A stretch of 64,000 bases of DNA from Anniella stebbinsi. Lineage: Eukaryota > Chordata > Lepidosauria > Squamata > Anniellidae. Under the pieces are notes generated by a model. It was not told where the DNA came from, searched no databases, and worked only from the letters and a program-made list of their open reading frames with translations. This document shows positions 23,228-34,269 of this stretch, piece by piece (positions within the stretch are counted from its first letter, which is position 1; each line of letters starts with the position of its first letter). Position numbers and translations under genes: made by a program. The stretch covers positions 47,538,001 through 47,602,000 of the forward strand of contig JARDYH010000002.1 of NCBI GenBank assembly GCA_029215795.1. The letters run 5' to 3'.

Positions 23228-23661
23228 TTCAGATATAATGCTAATCTATGATTTAGTGTTACATGCACAAGCCTCGAGCTTGTACATTTTCTTCCCTCCT
23301 CTCTCATTTTCTGGTGGAGCTGCAAGGAGATTGGAAGGGTTCACTTCCATTTTCAATTAACTGCAGCTTAGCATTACACTCATATCCCAAACTGTGGTTA
23401 ATCTTAACCATGGTTTATTGAAACAAGCAAACTTCCTAAACCATGGTTTCAAGGTGACTTGTTTCAGTAAACCATAGTTAAGACTAACCACACTTTACCT
23501 GGATTTGGACATAATACTAAACTGCAGTTAGCTAAAAATGGCAGCAGAAGTTTCCAGCCTCCTCCTTATGTTCATGCTAAAGGAGGAGTCAGTGAAACAA
23601 ATAAATCTGATACTCATTCACATAACTTTAAACTATAATTTAGTGTTACTTCCGAATGCAG
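23228..23661. mobile_element. ~434-bp palindromic DNA element (AACCATGGTTTA type)
   Basis: The left end 'ttcagatataatgctaat' is mirrored by 'actataatttagtgttac' with 'cttccgaatgcag' at the right. Repeated 'aaccatggttta', 'ttgaaacaagca' and their complements build a long imperfect inverted repeat around 23400-23520. Non-coding MITE. The superfamily is not resolved. Confidence 0.6.
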
Positions 23662-25322
23662 TGTGTTTCTACAAGTCAAGCCTAGAAAATATAGACAGAG
23701 ATTGATGTCCTTCTGGATAGTGACTGTCCTTTCCAAGCAATGAAAAGCCCATGGGCGAGTCTTAAGGGTACACATTTGGCAAGTGGTCCAGAGCAAAAGG
23801 AGAGGACAAACAGGAAACAAAGGCAGGGTTTCATCATGATCCAGATGCTTGAAGATAAGGGTGGTCGGTAGCAGGTCTTTCAGGACCTTGGACAGAGCCC
23901 AAGAAGCAGAGAATTTGTTCCAGTGAAAGCTTTTCCATCAGATGAGCCCTTTTATGCTCCCTGAGGAATACAGAGTCTTAAAGGGACAGACTTTTGGACT
24001 TGTGCCTAGCACTCTGTAGCCTCTACATAGGTTTATGCCAGGCATGCTGTGTTAGTACACCAGCTCTATGGAGTGTGACATCTTTGTGGGTGAGTATGCT
24101 TTGCATATATATAAGCAAGGAGATCAGCAATTTGCACCTGCCTCCCTAACCTTGAGACTTTTACCTCTGTTTGCCTTGCTTTCATTTTGTCCAGATCCTG
24201 CTCCCTGTTCTAACTTTGGCTAGCTTCTGCTAAGTTGTACTTGCATTCAAACTTCTGATGCAATTTATACCATAGGCTAGATCCAAAATTTCCCTCGGTC
24301 TGGATCTGATTCTGCTCTAGACATAATACCACTAAGGTCATGCTTGCTGATCCTACCATTTATACTAACAGCATTTATTTGGAAGCTATAAATATGCTTT
24401 CTGGGTTGCCCAATCTGCGTAATTTTAGAGCACAGGGGCTAAATACCCATACACATTTTATAGCCTTGTTAATCCAAAATGACAGCAGTAAACTATTTAT
24501 AGGGTTGTTACAGATCAAATGGTGATATCAAGAAAGTTTTTCATTTTGCTTTGTTTTTTATACTCTTACAAGTCATATGGAAGTTGCTGGAAAATAGCAG
24601 AAGACATTAATCTTTGTAATGTTTATTTATTTTTTATTTAATGCATCTAAAATGGCATCCAGTCTTAAAAGCTTTAAGACACAATAAAAAAATAACACTT
24701 ACATAAAATCAAAATAAAAGTAACTAATGACACACTTAATCTGAATGGGAAATGAAAGAACAGGAAACAAGACCAAAGTGTTTTTTCCCCAGCCAGAATA
24801 TGCCTCCTTGCACCAAATCCCTCTTTAGCATACAATGAGTGTGACATACATCATAAATATCTTCATCTGCACTTTAAGAAATCTGCTAACAAAATTCAGC
24901 AGTATCATAAGGATGAGGGTGAATTTTATTCAGTTCACCTTTTTCTAAGATCTTAACAAACTTGCAGTTCCTGAATCAATATGTAAACACAGCTATCCTT
25001 CAATATTCCCACTCCTCCGAATTTCACAATGCAGTTCTCTGAACAAAAAAAAATGCATATAAAATTTAGGAGAAATGTGCATACAAATGTATACAAAAGT
25101 TCATGCAAATGTTTGTGTGTTTAAAAGTTGTGAACTGATGCTGAAGCAGGACAGAATGAACTGAGGACTAGAAAAATGAGAAATGGAGAGAAAGCAAAGT
25201 TGAGAGATTCATTCACTCCACTGCTGCTGTTCAGGATTCCATCAACTCCATTCCATCTTCCACCTACCCACAATATTTTCCTGGATTTTTTTTCTCTGAA
25301 TAGTCAGACAGTGTTCCATGAG
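23662..25322. other. No gene or recognised repeat
   Basis: Unassigned. An A/T-rich stretch at about 24615-24730 could be an old LINE 3' tail. No coding signature. Confidence 0.45.
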
Positions 25323-25835
25323 TATTTATTTATTATTTTATTATTTATTTATTACATCTTTATACTGCCCATCAGCTGAAGCTCTCTGGGCAGTGCACAA
25401 TTAAAAACCATTAAAAACTAACAATATAAATTTAAACATTAAAAAGTTAAAAAGGCAGTGTAAAACAAGCTACATTAAAAACCAAGGAAAGCCTGTGTAA
25501 AAAGGTATGTCTTCAGGAGGCATTTAAAAGATGTAACATTTTCTGCCTCCCAAACCGCACGAGGGAGGGTTTTCCAGAGGATGGATGCCACTACAGAGAA
25601 GGCCCGCCACTGAAGTTCTTCATGGCGGCATTCCGTTTGTCTTGGAATGGCCAGTAGGGCCTCCTCTGAGGATCATAGTTGTCATCCAGGTTTATATAAG
25701 GGAAGGCGGTCTGCTAGGTATGCTGGTCCCAAGTTGTTTAGGGCTTTGTAGGATAACAACATAACCTTGTATGTGGCTCGGTAGCTAACAGGCAGACAGT
25801 TATTGAACATGGTTAGTCCTCAATGGACTGATTTC
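25323..25835 (-). mobile_element. L2-like LINE 3' end, antisense
   Basis: Starts with a TTATTTA-rich tail, then 'tactgcccatcagctgaagc' and 'tctctgggcagtg' (the L2 3' UTR in antisense). It continues into diverged C-terminal coding sequence ('agagaaggcccgccactg', 'tttagggctttgtagg', 'ggcagacagttattgaac'). This is the same region as the antisense L2 at 36158-36830. Frames are broken. Confidence 0.75.
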
Positions 25836-28372
25836 AGGATTCTCCTCTTAAGATTTTTTAAAACGTTTTTTGTGCTTATGGGGGGCAGGGAAATATGTTA
25901 CTTCCCTCTTGTGTGATGTTTGGGCTTCATAAGCAATGGTTCTCACAGCCTGAACATTGAAAACAGAAGGGATTGTGTCAATTTTAAAAAGGGGAAACAA
26001 AGAGCAAATCCTCCACTAATCTATGTGTTTGAGAAGGCACATATTTCTGGGTAACTGTGCCTGCTTCCTGTTTCAGACTTCAGTCTGTCTAGTGGCATGT
26101 TATAAAGATCTGTTGTCTAGTCGTTTTCTGGCTGCTTCCCTGTATGCATTTTAAGAAGGTCATGGTTCTGATAGAAAGAAAGGTTACTATATTTCAAGAG
26201 TCTGGAAATGAATATAATGGTACTTTTCCATGTAGTACATTCCAAGGCATTCCACTTTACTGTAAGAAAGCCATTAAACGTGGATCCATTTTTACAAATG
26301 CACAAAACAACTCAGCATCTGATAACCAATAACCATAAATCTGCTCAACAAATAAATAAGGTATTTGCCATTCCAGCATGTTTTGCTCTCACAGCCTTTG
26401 ACCTCTCTTTGGAAACAACGCTAAGTGCTATATTTCCTTCCTTGGCACTATTAACAGTGTAACTTGGAGTGGATGTTGTTATAGTGCCATGAATTGTGTA
26501 ACCAGTGTCTGTAATAATTAGCTAAAAGATCAACTCTGCATTGTCTCCATAATCATATCACTTTCTGAATGATCTCATTTTGTTCCAGACATGAAATCAT
26601 GTTAAAGGCAGAGCATTTAGTCTGTTCCAGAATACATGAGCACCATTCTTCTCTTTCTACTTCGGTTGCTATAACTAGTCCCTAAATACATAATCACTGA
26701 AACAATGCAATGTTCTTCACAAAGATGGTTATAAAGTCAAGGACTATATGAAATACCAAAGACAACCATGAAGAAAATGGTGTGGGGGGGGGGGGAGATC
26801 TTATCAGATGTGCAGTTATGTGGTGTGATCCTAACTATGTTTACTAGGTGGCTACAACATCCTCCAGGAGCTCTTGAGCTCTTGCATGAGGCCTGGATAG
26901 GTGAAGAATAGAAAGAAGCCATAGAGTGTAGGCACAATTTGTCAGCTTGGGTGTGCAGGGCAGAGTACCCCTCCCACCTGGCCCCCTCCCACTATTCCTA
27001 ACTCATCTCAAACTAAGTTCATTGAGTCCAATAAGTTGCTGCTGCCCTGCAGAGTCATTAATTGCACTCTGTAACTCATCCCTGCCACCATGTCTAATAA
27101 ATCCATTGGCTTATTGTTGGAAGGAGTAGAGTCTCCTCACAGAGCCAGCCAAGTCCCTGCCATTCCCATGGGATGCAGGCTCCTCATCCGTGCAATAGGG
27201 CTTATTCCCAAATACGCATGAACAGGATCACAACTTAAGGATAGTTATCCAGATTCTCAAAGAAAGTCTGTATAATTGCTCTAAATAATCTCTGATTGGA
27301 CACTTGAAGTCAGTTGTAAATTCACTTTTCAGTTGAAGCGGGAATGGTGTTATTTCTTAGTCGGTGGGGGGTGGAGGGAGAGAACTGAAAAGATTGTCAA
27401 AAGTTCAAATGTCTTCCAATGAAATGAATTGCATTTGGTGGTTCTATTTCTTTTAGGCTTCGGGGCAGAATCCATCAGAGGGTTTATGCCCCTACCGAAT
27501 CGCTTATGAGCCACCAATTCCATTGTGCAATTGATTTGGTGCCTCCAGGGCAACCCAACATGAGTAGAAACCCTTGTTTCTGGAAGGAGAATAGTCAGTG
27601 GAGCTCATATAAGAGAGCTCTGCCGACCTTCCAGAAATGAGCATTTCCACTTTTTTGGTTGGGGGCTTCCCCTAGAAAGTGCTAAATCTCCCTTGCATGA
27701 ATGGTGAGTAATTCTTGAACAATGGAATTGGCAGGCCCCACCACTAGTGGAAGGGAATCAGCAGGGCTTAAAGAAATCAGTGGGGCATGAGCCCCCACTG
27801 AATTCTTCCCCAGGAGACCTATTAGAATGTATATCTTTTTATCATAGCATGGAAAACTGCCTTAAAAATTACATTTTGTGGTTTGCATCTGCACTTTCAG
27901 AAGTATAGTGTTTCAGGAAGGGTCTTGTCTGTAGAAGAACCTAGATTCCAGAATGCCCTTCAAAGGGAGGTCCACCTAGCTGCATCTTTTCTTGCCTTCC
28001 AACCAGCAGCCAGTAGTTGCTTATTTAAGCAGCCTTTTGATTTCTGATTGATTGATTGATAATACGAATTTTGAATAGCCTATTCTGCTATTTGTTTCAT
28101 GTAGTATTTTAACGTGGTGAAGATCTTAATAAGTGCCATGCTTTATGCCTTCAGAGATGGAGATTCTTTTAACTACTTTGGGTATTTCATATAGAAACCT
28201 GGGGTATATAAATATCTTTCTTGTAATGAATGAATGGGCCACTCATTTCTTTATCACTAAAAGAGAGGAAACTCTTCAAGTATTAGTATGGCCACCAGTA
28301 AAATTAATGGAAATACTGCTTTGCAGTTATAACGAATTTCTGCTGACACATTCTGGCTGTAAAGTTGTGAAC
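25836..28372. other. No gene or recognised repeat
   Basis: About 2.5 kb without a recognised element, including a poly-G run (about 26784-26796) and a short (GATT)n run near 28046-28061. Frames up to about 84 codons occur but have no recognisable domain. Confidence 0.45.
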
Positions 28373-28989
28373 TAGGGATGTGCAAGCCCGAAAATCTGGT
28401 ATCGTATCATTATCGGAATTTCGGACCAAAAAAATTATCATCTCCGATTATATCATAGGTGAACCATATTGTATCATATTTCTGATAATTATTGGAAATC
28501 CTATATTATATCATTTCTCCATTTTGCCCTAGAGACTCTAGAGTTGATTTTTGAGTCAGAAAGGCCTAAAACTTCTTAATTTTCCAAGTTACAGGTTTGA
28601 AACTTGGTCACAGTGCAGACTGGGTGTTGCTAGTCTTGTGTGCCAAATTTTAGAACAATCAGTGCAAGCGTTACTCGGAAGTAAGCTTTCAAATACACTG
28701 TTTCAGGTGGCTGAAATGTAGTCTTTTTTCAAGAGACGTCGTTGTCCAGTACTCATGGGCATCTCACAGATGGCCTTCAGGGGACTCATCTGTGCCCAGT
28801 TTCAGACACACAGCTGCAGGCGTTACTCTCAACAACATGCACTGCTTCCGGTAATCCACTCCATGCTGCTGCTGCTGAGACTTATAGGTATATTTTTATG
28901 AATACAATGAACTTTCAAAACTTGTGGATAAACCTAGGCAGTGCCTTCCATATGCAGTCATAAAAGTAAAATGTGTTAATCAGAAGATG

Positions 28990-29395
28990 GTGAACTGCTG
29001 CTGCCTTGTCTCATTGATTAGGCCACGCATGTCTACAAATTAAAAGGATTGGGAGGTAGGGGAATAGCATGGGTGTTACATTTATTTTAGAGCCAGCCTT
29101 AGCAGGCAGGGCCTCGTTGGGCCAGGAGATAGCCCAGAAGCGCTGAAACCTGGAGGATCCCACTAGCGCCAATGCATGGCACAGTGAGTGGACGCATTCC
29201 ACTGCAGTAGCAGAACTGCTGCTGCCTTGTTTCAACAGATTAGGCCACACATGTCTAAGTACAAATTAAAAGGATCGGGGGGGGGGGGGTAGGGGAATAG
29301 CACGGGCGTTACAGTTATTTTGGCCAGCCTTAGCAGGCAGGGCCTCATTGGGCCAGGAGATACCCCAGATAGCGAGGAAACCTGGAGGATCCCAT
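28990..29395 (+). repeat. ~223-bp tandem duplication inside the hAT-like element
   Basis: The block starting 'gaactgctgctgccttgt' occurs at about 28990 and again at 29213. Both copies contain 'attaggccac', 'aattaaaaggat', a G-rich run, 'gccagccttagcaggcaggg' and 'cctggaggatccca'. Copy 2 (43870-44105) has a single unit. Confidence 0.8.
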
Positions 29396-29537
29396 CAAAA
29401 CAACCCTCACGCACCACTTTGACCTCATCATGCTTCTGCCTGCCATCCCCGTGCAGGCAGGTGGGAAGTTCTTCATGCCAGAGCTGCACACATTGGCTGA
29501 AGGAGTGGCAAATAAAAGTCACGTTCTGGGTAAGCAC

Positions 29538-30120
29538 ATTGGCAAATTAATATAAGTCACATTCTGGGTAGAGGTGGGCACATTGGCTGGAGCAGAGGGA
29601 ATAATCACGTTCAGGGTAGAGGTAGGCACATTGCCAAATACAAAGTCACATTCAGGGTAGAAGTAGGCACATTGCCAAATAAAATGTCATGGTCGAGGTA
29701 GAGGTAGGAACATTGCCAAATTAAAAGTCACGTTCGGGGTAGAAGTAGGCACATTGCCAAATAAAAGTCACGTTCAGGTTAGAACTAGACACTTTGCCAA
29801 ATAAAAAGTCACGTTCAGGGTAGAAGTAGGCACATTGCCAAATAAAAAGTCACATTCAGGGTAGAAGTAGGCACATTGCCAAATAAAATGTCATGGTCGA
29901 GGTAGAGGTAGGAACATTGCCAAATTAAAAGTCACGTTCGGGGTAGAAGTAGGCACATTGCCAAATAAAAGTCACGTTCAGGTTAGAACTAGACACTTTG
30001 CCAAATAAAAAGTCACGTTCAGGGTAGAAGTAGGCACATTGCCAAATAAAAAGTCATGTTTGGGGTAGAGGTAGGCACATTGCCAAATAAAAAGTCACGT
30101 TCAGGGTAGAGGAAGGCACA
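29538..30120 (+). repeat. Minisatellite, about 14 monomers of 40-44 bp with 204-bp higher-order units
   Basis: Each monomer reads approximately 'ggtagaagtaggcacattgc' then 'caaataaaaagtcacgttca'. Variant monomers ('tcatggtcgagg', 'ttagaactagacactttgcc') recur in the same order 204 bp apart. As a result 29651-29854 and 29855-30058 are nearly identical five-monomer blocks. Copy 2 of the host element has about one monomer at 43805-43860. Confidence 0.9.
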
Positions 30121-30625
30121 GTGCCTGGACCAGAGTCTCAAAAAAAATGTGTGAGGAGGATGCTTCTGCAGTCCCTCACTAACGGACTCCACGAGGAGCA
30201 GACCCAGGGACGTAGTGACGAAAAATAATAATACAGAAAACTCTCAAGGCTCACTAAAGCGGTCCCTCCAGACTGGAAACATTGGCTGGAGCAATGTCTT
30301 TAAAAAAGAAATAATATGTATGAGATGGAGAGACAGCTACCCCAGAACTGCCCCCAGCAGCAACAGCATCTCTCCTAGACCCAGAGCCACCTCACCCAAG
30401 GCGTGCCTTAGAGCCGCGGTTCATACTGCTACAAAGTGATTGAAAATGAAATTATTTATATTTATAACAATCCTTTGCAAACAGTTTGTGTGATGCTTTG
30501 ACCACAGACTGTGTAGTGTTCTCCTGTGTAGCAGGCTACAGGACACACCAGCACACTCACAGTCAATCAAGCAAACACGCACACCCAGAGAGAGAGGGGG
30601 AGAGAAATATATATATTTTTAATTA

Positions 30626-30656
<31 letters not shown>
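30626..30656 (+). repeat. (TATC)n microsatellite
   Basis: About eight tetranucleotide units inside the hAT-like element. The equivalent place in copy 2 carries a (TG)n run instead (43329-43360). Confidence 0.9.
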
Positions 30657-31104
30657 TTAAGAAAGTTAAACAGGGGAAAGGACAAAACACACTCACTCAG
30701 TCACAGTACCCCCACTTATGCTAACCTAACCCTCCAATCAAACCAACCAGAAAACGTATAAAAACTATAACTCAAAAACACAAGCGACGAACAGCCAAAT
30801 GAACCTGAGACACAAAAATGCAAGACTACAATGAATCTCCAACAATTTGCCACCAAGTATCTATAAGACCCAGGAGCCAGGAGAGCTCCAACAAAATCCA
30901 CCCTTCTCCCCTCAAAGCCTAACTCCCAACAGAGCTGGAACACCAAGTGGGGGGGGGGGGTTATGTGGGGATATCCTTAGCCCTCCTCCAACATTGTGAT
31001 TGGAGCCTGCTGGAATCCTTGCTGCATGATTGGTCACTGTCTCAGCAAGCACACCCCACCTTCTAGCTCCGTCCATGTGGCGGCAAAAGAGAAAGAGCCT
31101 TCTG

Positions 31105-31262
31105 ATAAAACGATAACATACGATAATTATCGTAGGATTTTTTATCATTTCCGATAATTATAGTAGGCTTTCCTATCGTATCGTTAACATTAAATGCATG
31201 CACGATAAAGAGCATATTGTATCGTTATCGTATATTTTAACGATACGATACGATACACATCC
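31105..31262. promoter_or_regulatory. CGATA-rich transposon terminus
   Basis: About a dozen CGATA or TATCG words in 150 bp, many in inverted pairs such as 'acgataattatcgta'. Likely transposase-binding or hairpin-forming terminal sequence. Similar arrays lie at 42684-42840 and 46165-46275/46890-47015. The function is inferred. Confidence 0.45.
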
Positions 31263-31265
31263 CTA

Positions 31266-31769
31266 ATGCGCACATACTTTGAAGTAGGTGCAGGTGCCCT
31301 TCTGAATTCTCTGAGAAATTAGTCTTTGCATTGCTCACTTGTAGCCACTCACCCTTTAGCACAGGCATGTGAAAGCTTAAACATTTGTGAAATTGATAAC
31401 TCAAACTTCTTGAATTTGACTTATTCTCACGCACTTCCCAGTTATCTGAGCAGGAGAAGCCCAGAGATAGCACTGTAGGGTTCATTTTCCCTTGACTGAC
31501 AGAGTACAGGAGATGTATAGTTATATCTGTTTTAATTACAAATACACAAACAGAGCACAGTAGCAGCAAAAAGGTCCCGAAGTAGACATCAAAACCATTG
31601 CTCCTGCATCAGATGCCAGAGAGCCACTGGATCCCAAAGATGCTTCAGTTTTAGCTACATCCAGCTAGAAACTCTTGTCTTCTCTCTTTGTCTTCCAATT
31701 CAAAACTCCCAACTGCCTTATCTTGTCAGCCTTACCCTTGCAAAGCCCTGTCTTGGCGTACATCCTACA
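31266..31769. other. No gene or recognised repeat
   Basis: Unassigned. A 110-codon minus frame (31237-31569) has no recognisable domain and its 3' part runs into the transposon end. Confidence 0.4.
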
Positions 31770-31810
31770 GGGCTGGGGTGGGCAACTTGTGGCCCTCCAG
31801 CTGTTACAAA

Positions 31811-32307
31811 AGAAGATAAGAAGAGCCATGCTGGATCACATCAAGGTCCATAGAGTCCAGCACTCTGTTCACACAGTGGCTAACCAGCTGTCAACCAGAA
31901 ACCCACAAGCAGAGCCATTTCTACACCACACTGTTTGCTTGGGATGGCCCCAGGCTGGTCCAAATGATGCACAGGGACTCCCGGGGGCAGGGGGCAGGCA
32001 CGGGAAGTTCCTGGGACCACGGGAGATGTGGCTGCCCGTTCTGGCTGCTACTGCCCTTACCTGCGATTTTTTTTAAAAAAAAAATCTTTCTGAAGGAGCA
32101 CAAGAGCACTCTTCCTGGCTCCATTTTTTTTAAAAAAAATGGTAGCCACGATGGCCCTGGAGGAACCCAGGATGTCACGCCCATGATGTATATTAACAGT
32201 AACGATCCTGGAAGCAGGTGTAGAAAGGGCCCAGGACACAGGTGCAACAGCACCCTCCTGGCTATGTTCCCCAGCAACTGGTGTATATAGGCTTACTGCC
32301 TCTGATA
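31811..32307 (-). mobile_element. CR1-type LINE 3' UTR, antisense, itself interrupted
   Basis: 'agaagagccatgctggatca', 'tagagtccagcactctgttc' and 'ccagctgtcaaccag' run to about 31912. The element resumes at 32233 with 'aggacacaggtgcaacagca', then 'gcaactggtgtatatagg' and 'cttactgcctctgata'. The gap is the 320-bp MITE. No coding part is present (5' truncated). Confidence 0.85.
31913..32232. mobile_element. 320-bp MITE inside CR1, ends GGCCCTTTCTACACC
   Basis: The left end 'gccatttctacaccaca' pairs with the right end 'ggtgtagaaagggccc'. It interrupts otherwise continuous CR1 sequence, so the ends are well defined. It contains two T(8)A(8-10) self-complementary tracts (about 32066-32084 and 32126-32141). 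Only AG is shared at the junctions, so the duplication length is unclear. Confidence 0.7.
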
Positions 32308-32391
32308 CTGAACTGCAACTCTCATCACCCTCAGCCAGCATAGCCAATGATGAGGGGTGATGAGAGGTGTAGCCCAACAACACCTGGAGTA

Positions 32392-32921
32392 ATGCAATAC
32401 TAAGTCCTGCCCCCTATTTCAAGAACTTTTTCTCTCCCTGCGAAAGAGGTATTGTTTTTTCTGCCTCTTTTGCAGGGAGGGGGAGACTTTCAAAGAATTT
32501 TCTCCTTGGGGAGGGGGACAGGGTTTCCATGTACCTTTTAAAAGTGTAGCTGGTTGTTAAGGGGTCTTCTTTCTATTTTTTTTGAAGTACCCCTGGCACT
32601 TGGAGGAGCCCAGGAGTTCTTCCTGAATGCCTGTTGAAATGTATGTGACTTCGCCCTCTCCAATAGGCATTCAGGAAGACCTCCTGGGTTCCTGCAATTG
32701 CAGGGGGTATTTTAAAAATAAAATAAAAATAAAAAGTAGAAAGAAGTCCCCTCAACAACTGCCTATACTTAAAATGACATGTGGAGACCCTGTCCCCCTC
32801 CCTAAGAAGAAATTTCTCCAAACTTCTCAACTCTCTCAGCGTTTTTCAGCCCCCCCCCCCCCAATCCCCAAGAAATACAGAAAATGGAATAATTTAAATT
32901 TTTGGCACAGCACTAGACTGG
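32392..32921. mobile_element. ~530-bp palindromic element, centre near 32647
   Basis: 'cccaggagttcttcctgaat' on the left pairs with 'attcaggaagacctcctggg' on the right. Moving outward, 'aaggggtcttctttcta' pairs with 'tagaaagaagtcccct', and 'gggggacagggt' with 'accctgtccccct'. It separates two parts of the outer MITE. A poly-C run lies near 32851-32864. Non-coding. Confidence 0.65.
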
Positions 32922-32950
32922 AGAGCCACAAGTTGTCCACCCGTGCTATA

Positions 32951-33539
32951 GGGAAATTGTTTGCAAATAGGGACAATTGATTGATATTTCCTGACTGGAA
33001 GCTAAGGTCTGAAGATGTTGTAATCAACTGAATAGAGGGGTACGATTGGTTGAAATAACACTCTTGCTTTGCATGGAAACAACTCTATTAGTTCTTGAGG
33101 GAATTCGTTTCTCCTCAGTCGGGACTCTAGCTCTTTATATTTTCATGCTTATATCAACACAGTTTAATATGGCAGTGCTTGCACAGTATCCAATTTTGTT
33201 CTTCTTAGTACAAGACCGTACCTTTGAGGAATATTTTGTAATGCAAAATCAGATAAAAGAACACAGGCCCAAGGGGGAATGATAATACTAAGGATGTTAA
33301 ACTTCCAGAGTTCTTATCTGTATTGCACTGCTTTGTGATGAGAAAGAGTGTTGATTTTTAAAAAGATTTGTATTACATTTAATGCAATCCATAAGTTTAC
33401 ATCTGAGATCGCGTGTATGCAGACATCCTTTTGATAAAATGTACTTATCATATTTAGGTAGTGGAAACATTCTAAAGGAAGAAAGGAAGGAAGGAAGGAA
33501 GGAAGGAAGGAAGGAAGACAGAAATCTTTGTATTGGAAC
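32951..33539. other. No gene; includes a (GGAA)n microsatellite
   Basis: Unassigned DNA. A 39-bp segment (33192-33230) recurs at 34270-34308 with one mismatch. The (GGAA)n run is at 33477-33516. Confidence 0.5.
33477..33516 (+). repeat. (GGAA)n microsatellite
   Basis: About ten uninterrupted tetranucleotide units after a short imperfect start. Confidence 0.95.
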
Positions 33540-33945
33540 ATTATTTAATATTTACTGATTTACATGTCCTTTTAAATTATCTACCTGCTTCCTGGAGGTT
33601 AATGCACAGTCAGCGCAAATGGATTTTCCGCACTCTTTTGACAGCTAAAAGACTGATATTACAACATTGGAAGATTAAACACTCACCTCCTATAATGCAA
33701 CAGTTTGAAGACCTTACAACACTTTCAACATTTGAATGGATGGTATATAGATGCCACCTGCGAACAGATACTTATTTGGATATTTGGTCTGCCTTTGTTA
33801 ATGTTAGTTCTTAGAAAGCTGCATTTTCATATACAAATTTTACAGGCATATATTGAAATTGGTATATTCAATTTACGTAGCTACATTTCCCCCCTCTGAG
33901 TTGTTTTGTTTTGTTGAAATTTCACAATAAAAAATCAATAAAAAG
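33540..33945 (+). mobile_element. L1 LINE 3' end (ORF2 C-terminus plus 3' UTR)
   Basis: The frame at 33533-33814 encodes about 80 residues resembling the L1 ORF2 C-terminal tail: a 'LLTAKRLILQHWK' helix, a proline-containing 'SPPIMQQF' segment and a closing 'YLDIWSAFVN'. It is followed by a T-rich 3' UTR and AATAAA-like signals (about 33927-33944). The remainder of L1 is absent (5' truncation). It has no function as a protein. Confidence 0.75.
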
Positions 33946-34269
33946 AGAAAGAGAACTGCAAGGAGAAAGTGCAGGCTAAATCAAGGCATTAATAATGACA
34001 AAAATGCTTTAAGTGAAATAATAATTGCAAAATATCTTGCCTTAGGATAGATAAATGAGTCCTCCCCCTGCACAACTGGTAGGTTTACTTTTGAATCAGA
34101 TGCATAGTACATTACCTCACAGTAAACTAAACTCACAAGCCAACTACATGTTGCATTGCTGTCTTGGTTAACAAAGCACCAAGAGATGCTTCCCCCTTAC
34201 TAAGTTCTCACTTAGGAGGGGGTGACTTGCAACAGAGAAGGGGAAAGAATTATTATTATTATTAATAAT

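Larger units (their letters stand above)
28373..31265 (+). mobile_element. 2.9-kb hAT-like non-autonomous element, CGATA-rich ends (copy 1)
   Basis: Ends are 'tagggatgtgcaagcc' and 'gatacacatcccta'. Both subterminal regions carry many CGATA/TATCG words. Copy 2 (42681-44846) matches along its length in the opposite orientation, and copy 3 (46149-47024) shares only the ends. Copy 3 has a perfect 8-bp duplication, and flanking octamers here (ttgtgaac / atgcgcac) agree at 5 of 8, so hAT is the likeliest superfamily. Internal landmarks shared with copy 2 include a conserved 28745-28870 block, a GC-rich block at 30330-30420 and a block at 30890-31080. No transposase-like protein is evident. Its minisatellite is greatly expanded compared with copy 2. 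Confidence 0.75.
31770..32950. mobile_element. Palindromic MITE split by nested insertions
   Basis: The outer element is seen in three separated parts. These are 'ggtgggcaacttgtggccct' (about 31777-31796), 'ctgaactgcaactctcatca' through 'gatgagaggtgtagccc' (about 32308-32391), and 'gagccacaagttgtccaccc' (about 32923-32943). Put in order they form the two arms of one palindrome. A CR1 3' end separates the first two parts, and a 530-bp palindromic element separates the last two. Confidence 0.6.

Noticed and set aside
29538..30120. CRISPR-like regular repeats
   Set aside because: The repeats are contiguous head-to-tail monomers without unique spacers, in eukaryotic transposon DNA. It is a minisatellite.
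30486..31148. Short frames shared by copies 1 and 2 of the hAT-like element as a transposase remnant
   Set aside because: The same DNA blocks are conserved in both copies, but the predicted peptides show no RNase-H-fold, BED finger or dimerisation motif that I can recognise.
31921..32383. Overlapping 108-133-codon frames on both strands
   Set aside because: They run across CR1 3' UTR and MITE sequence and include poly-Lys or poly-Phe from the T/A tracts.
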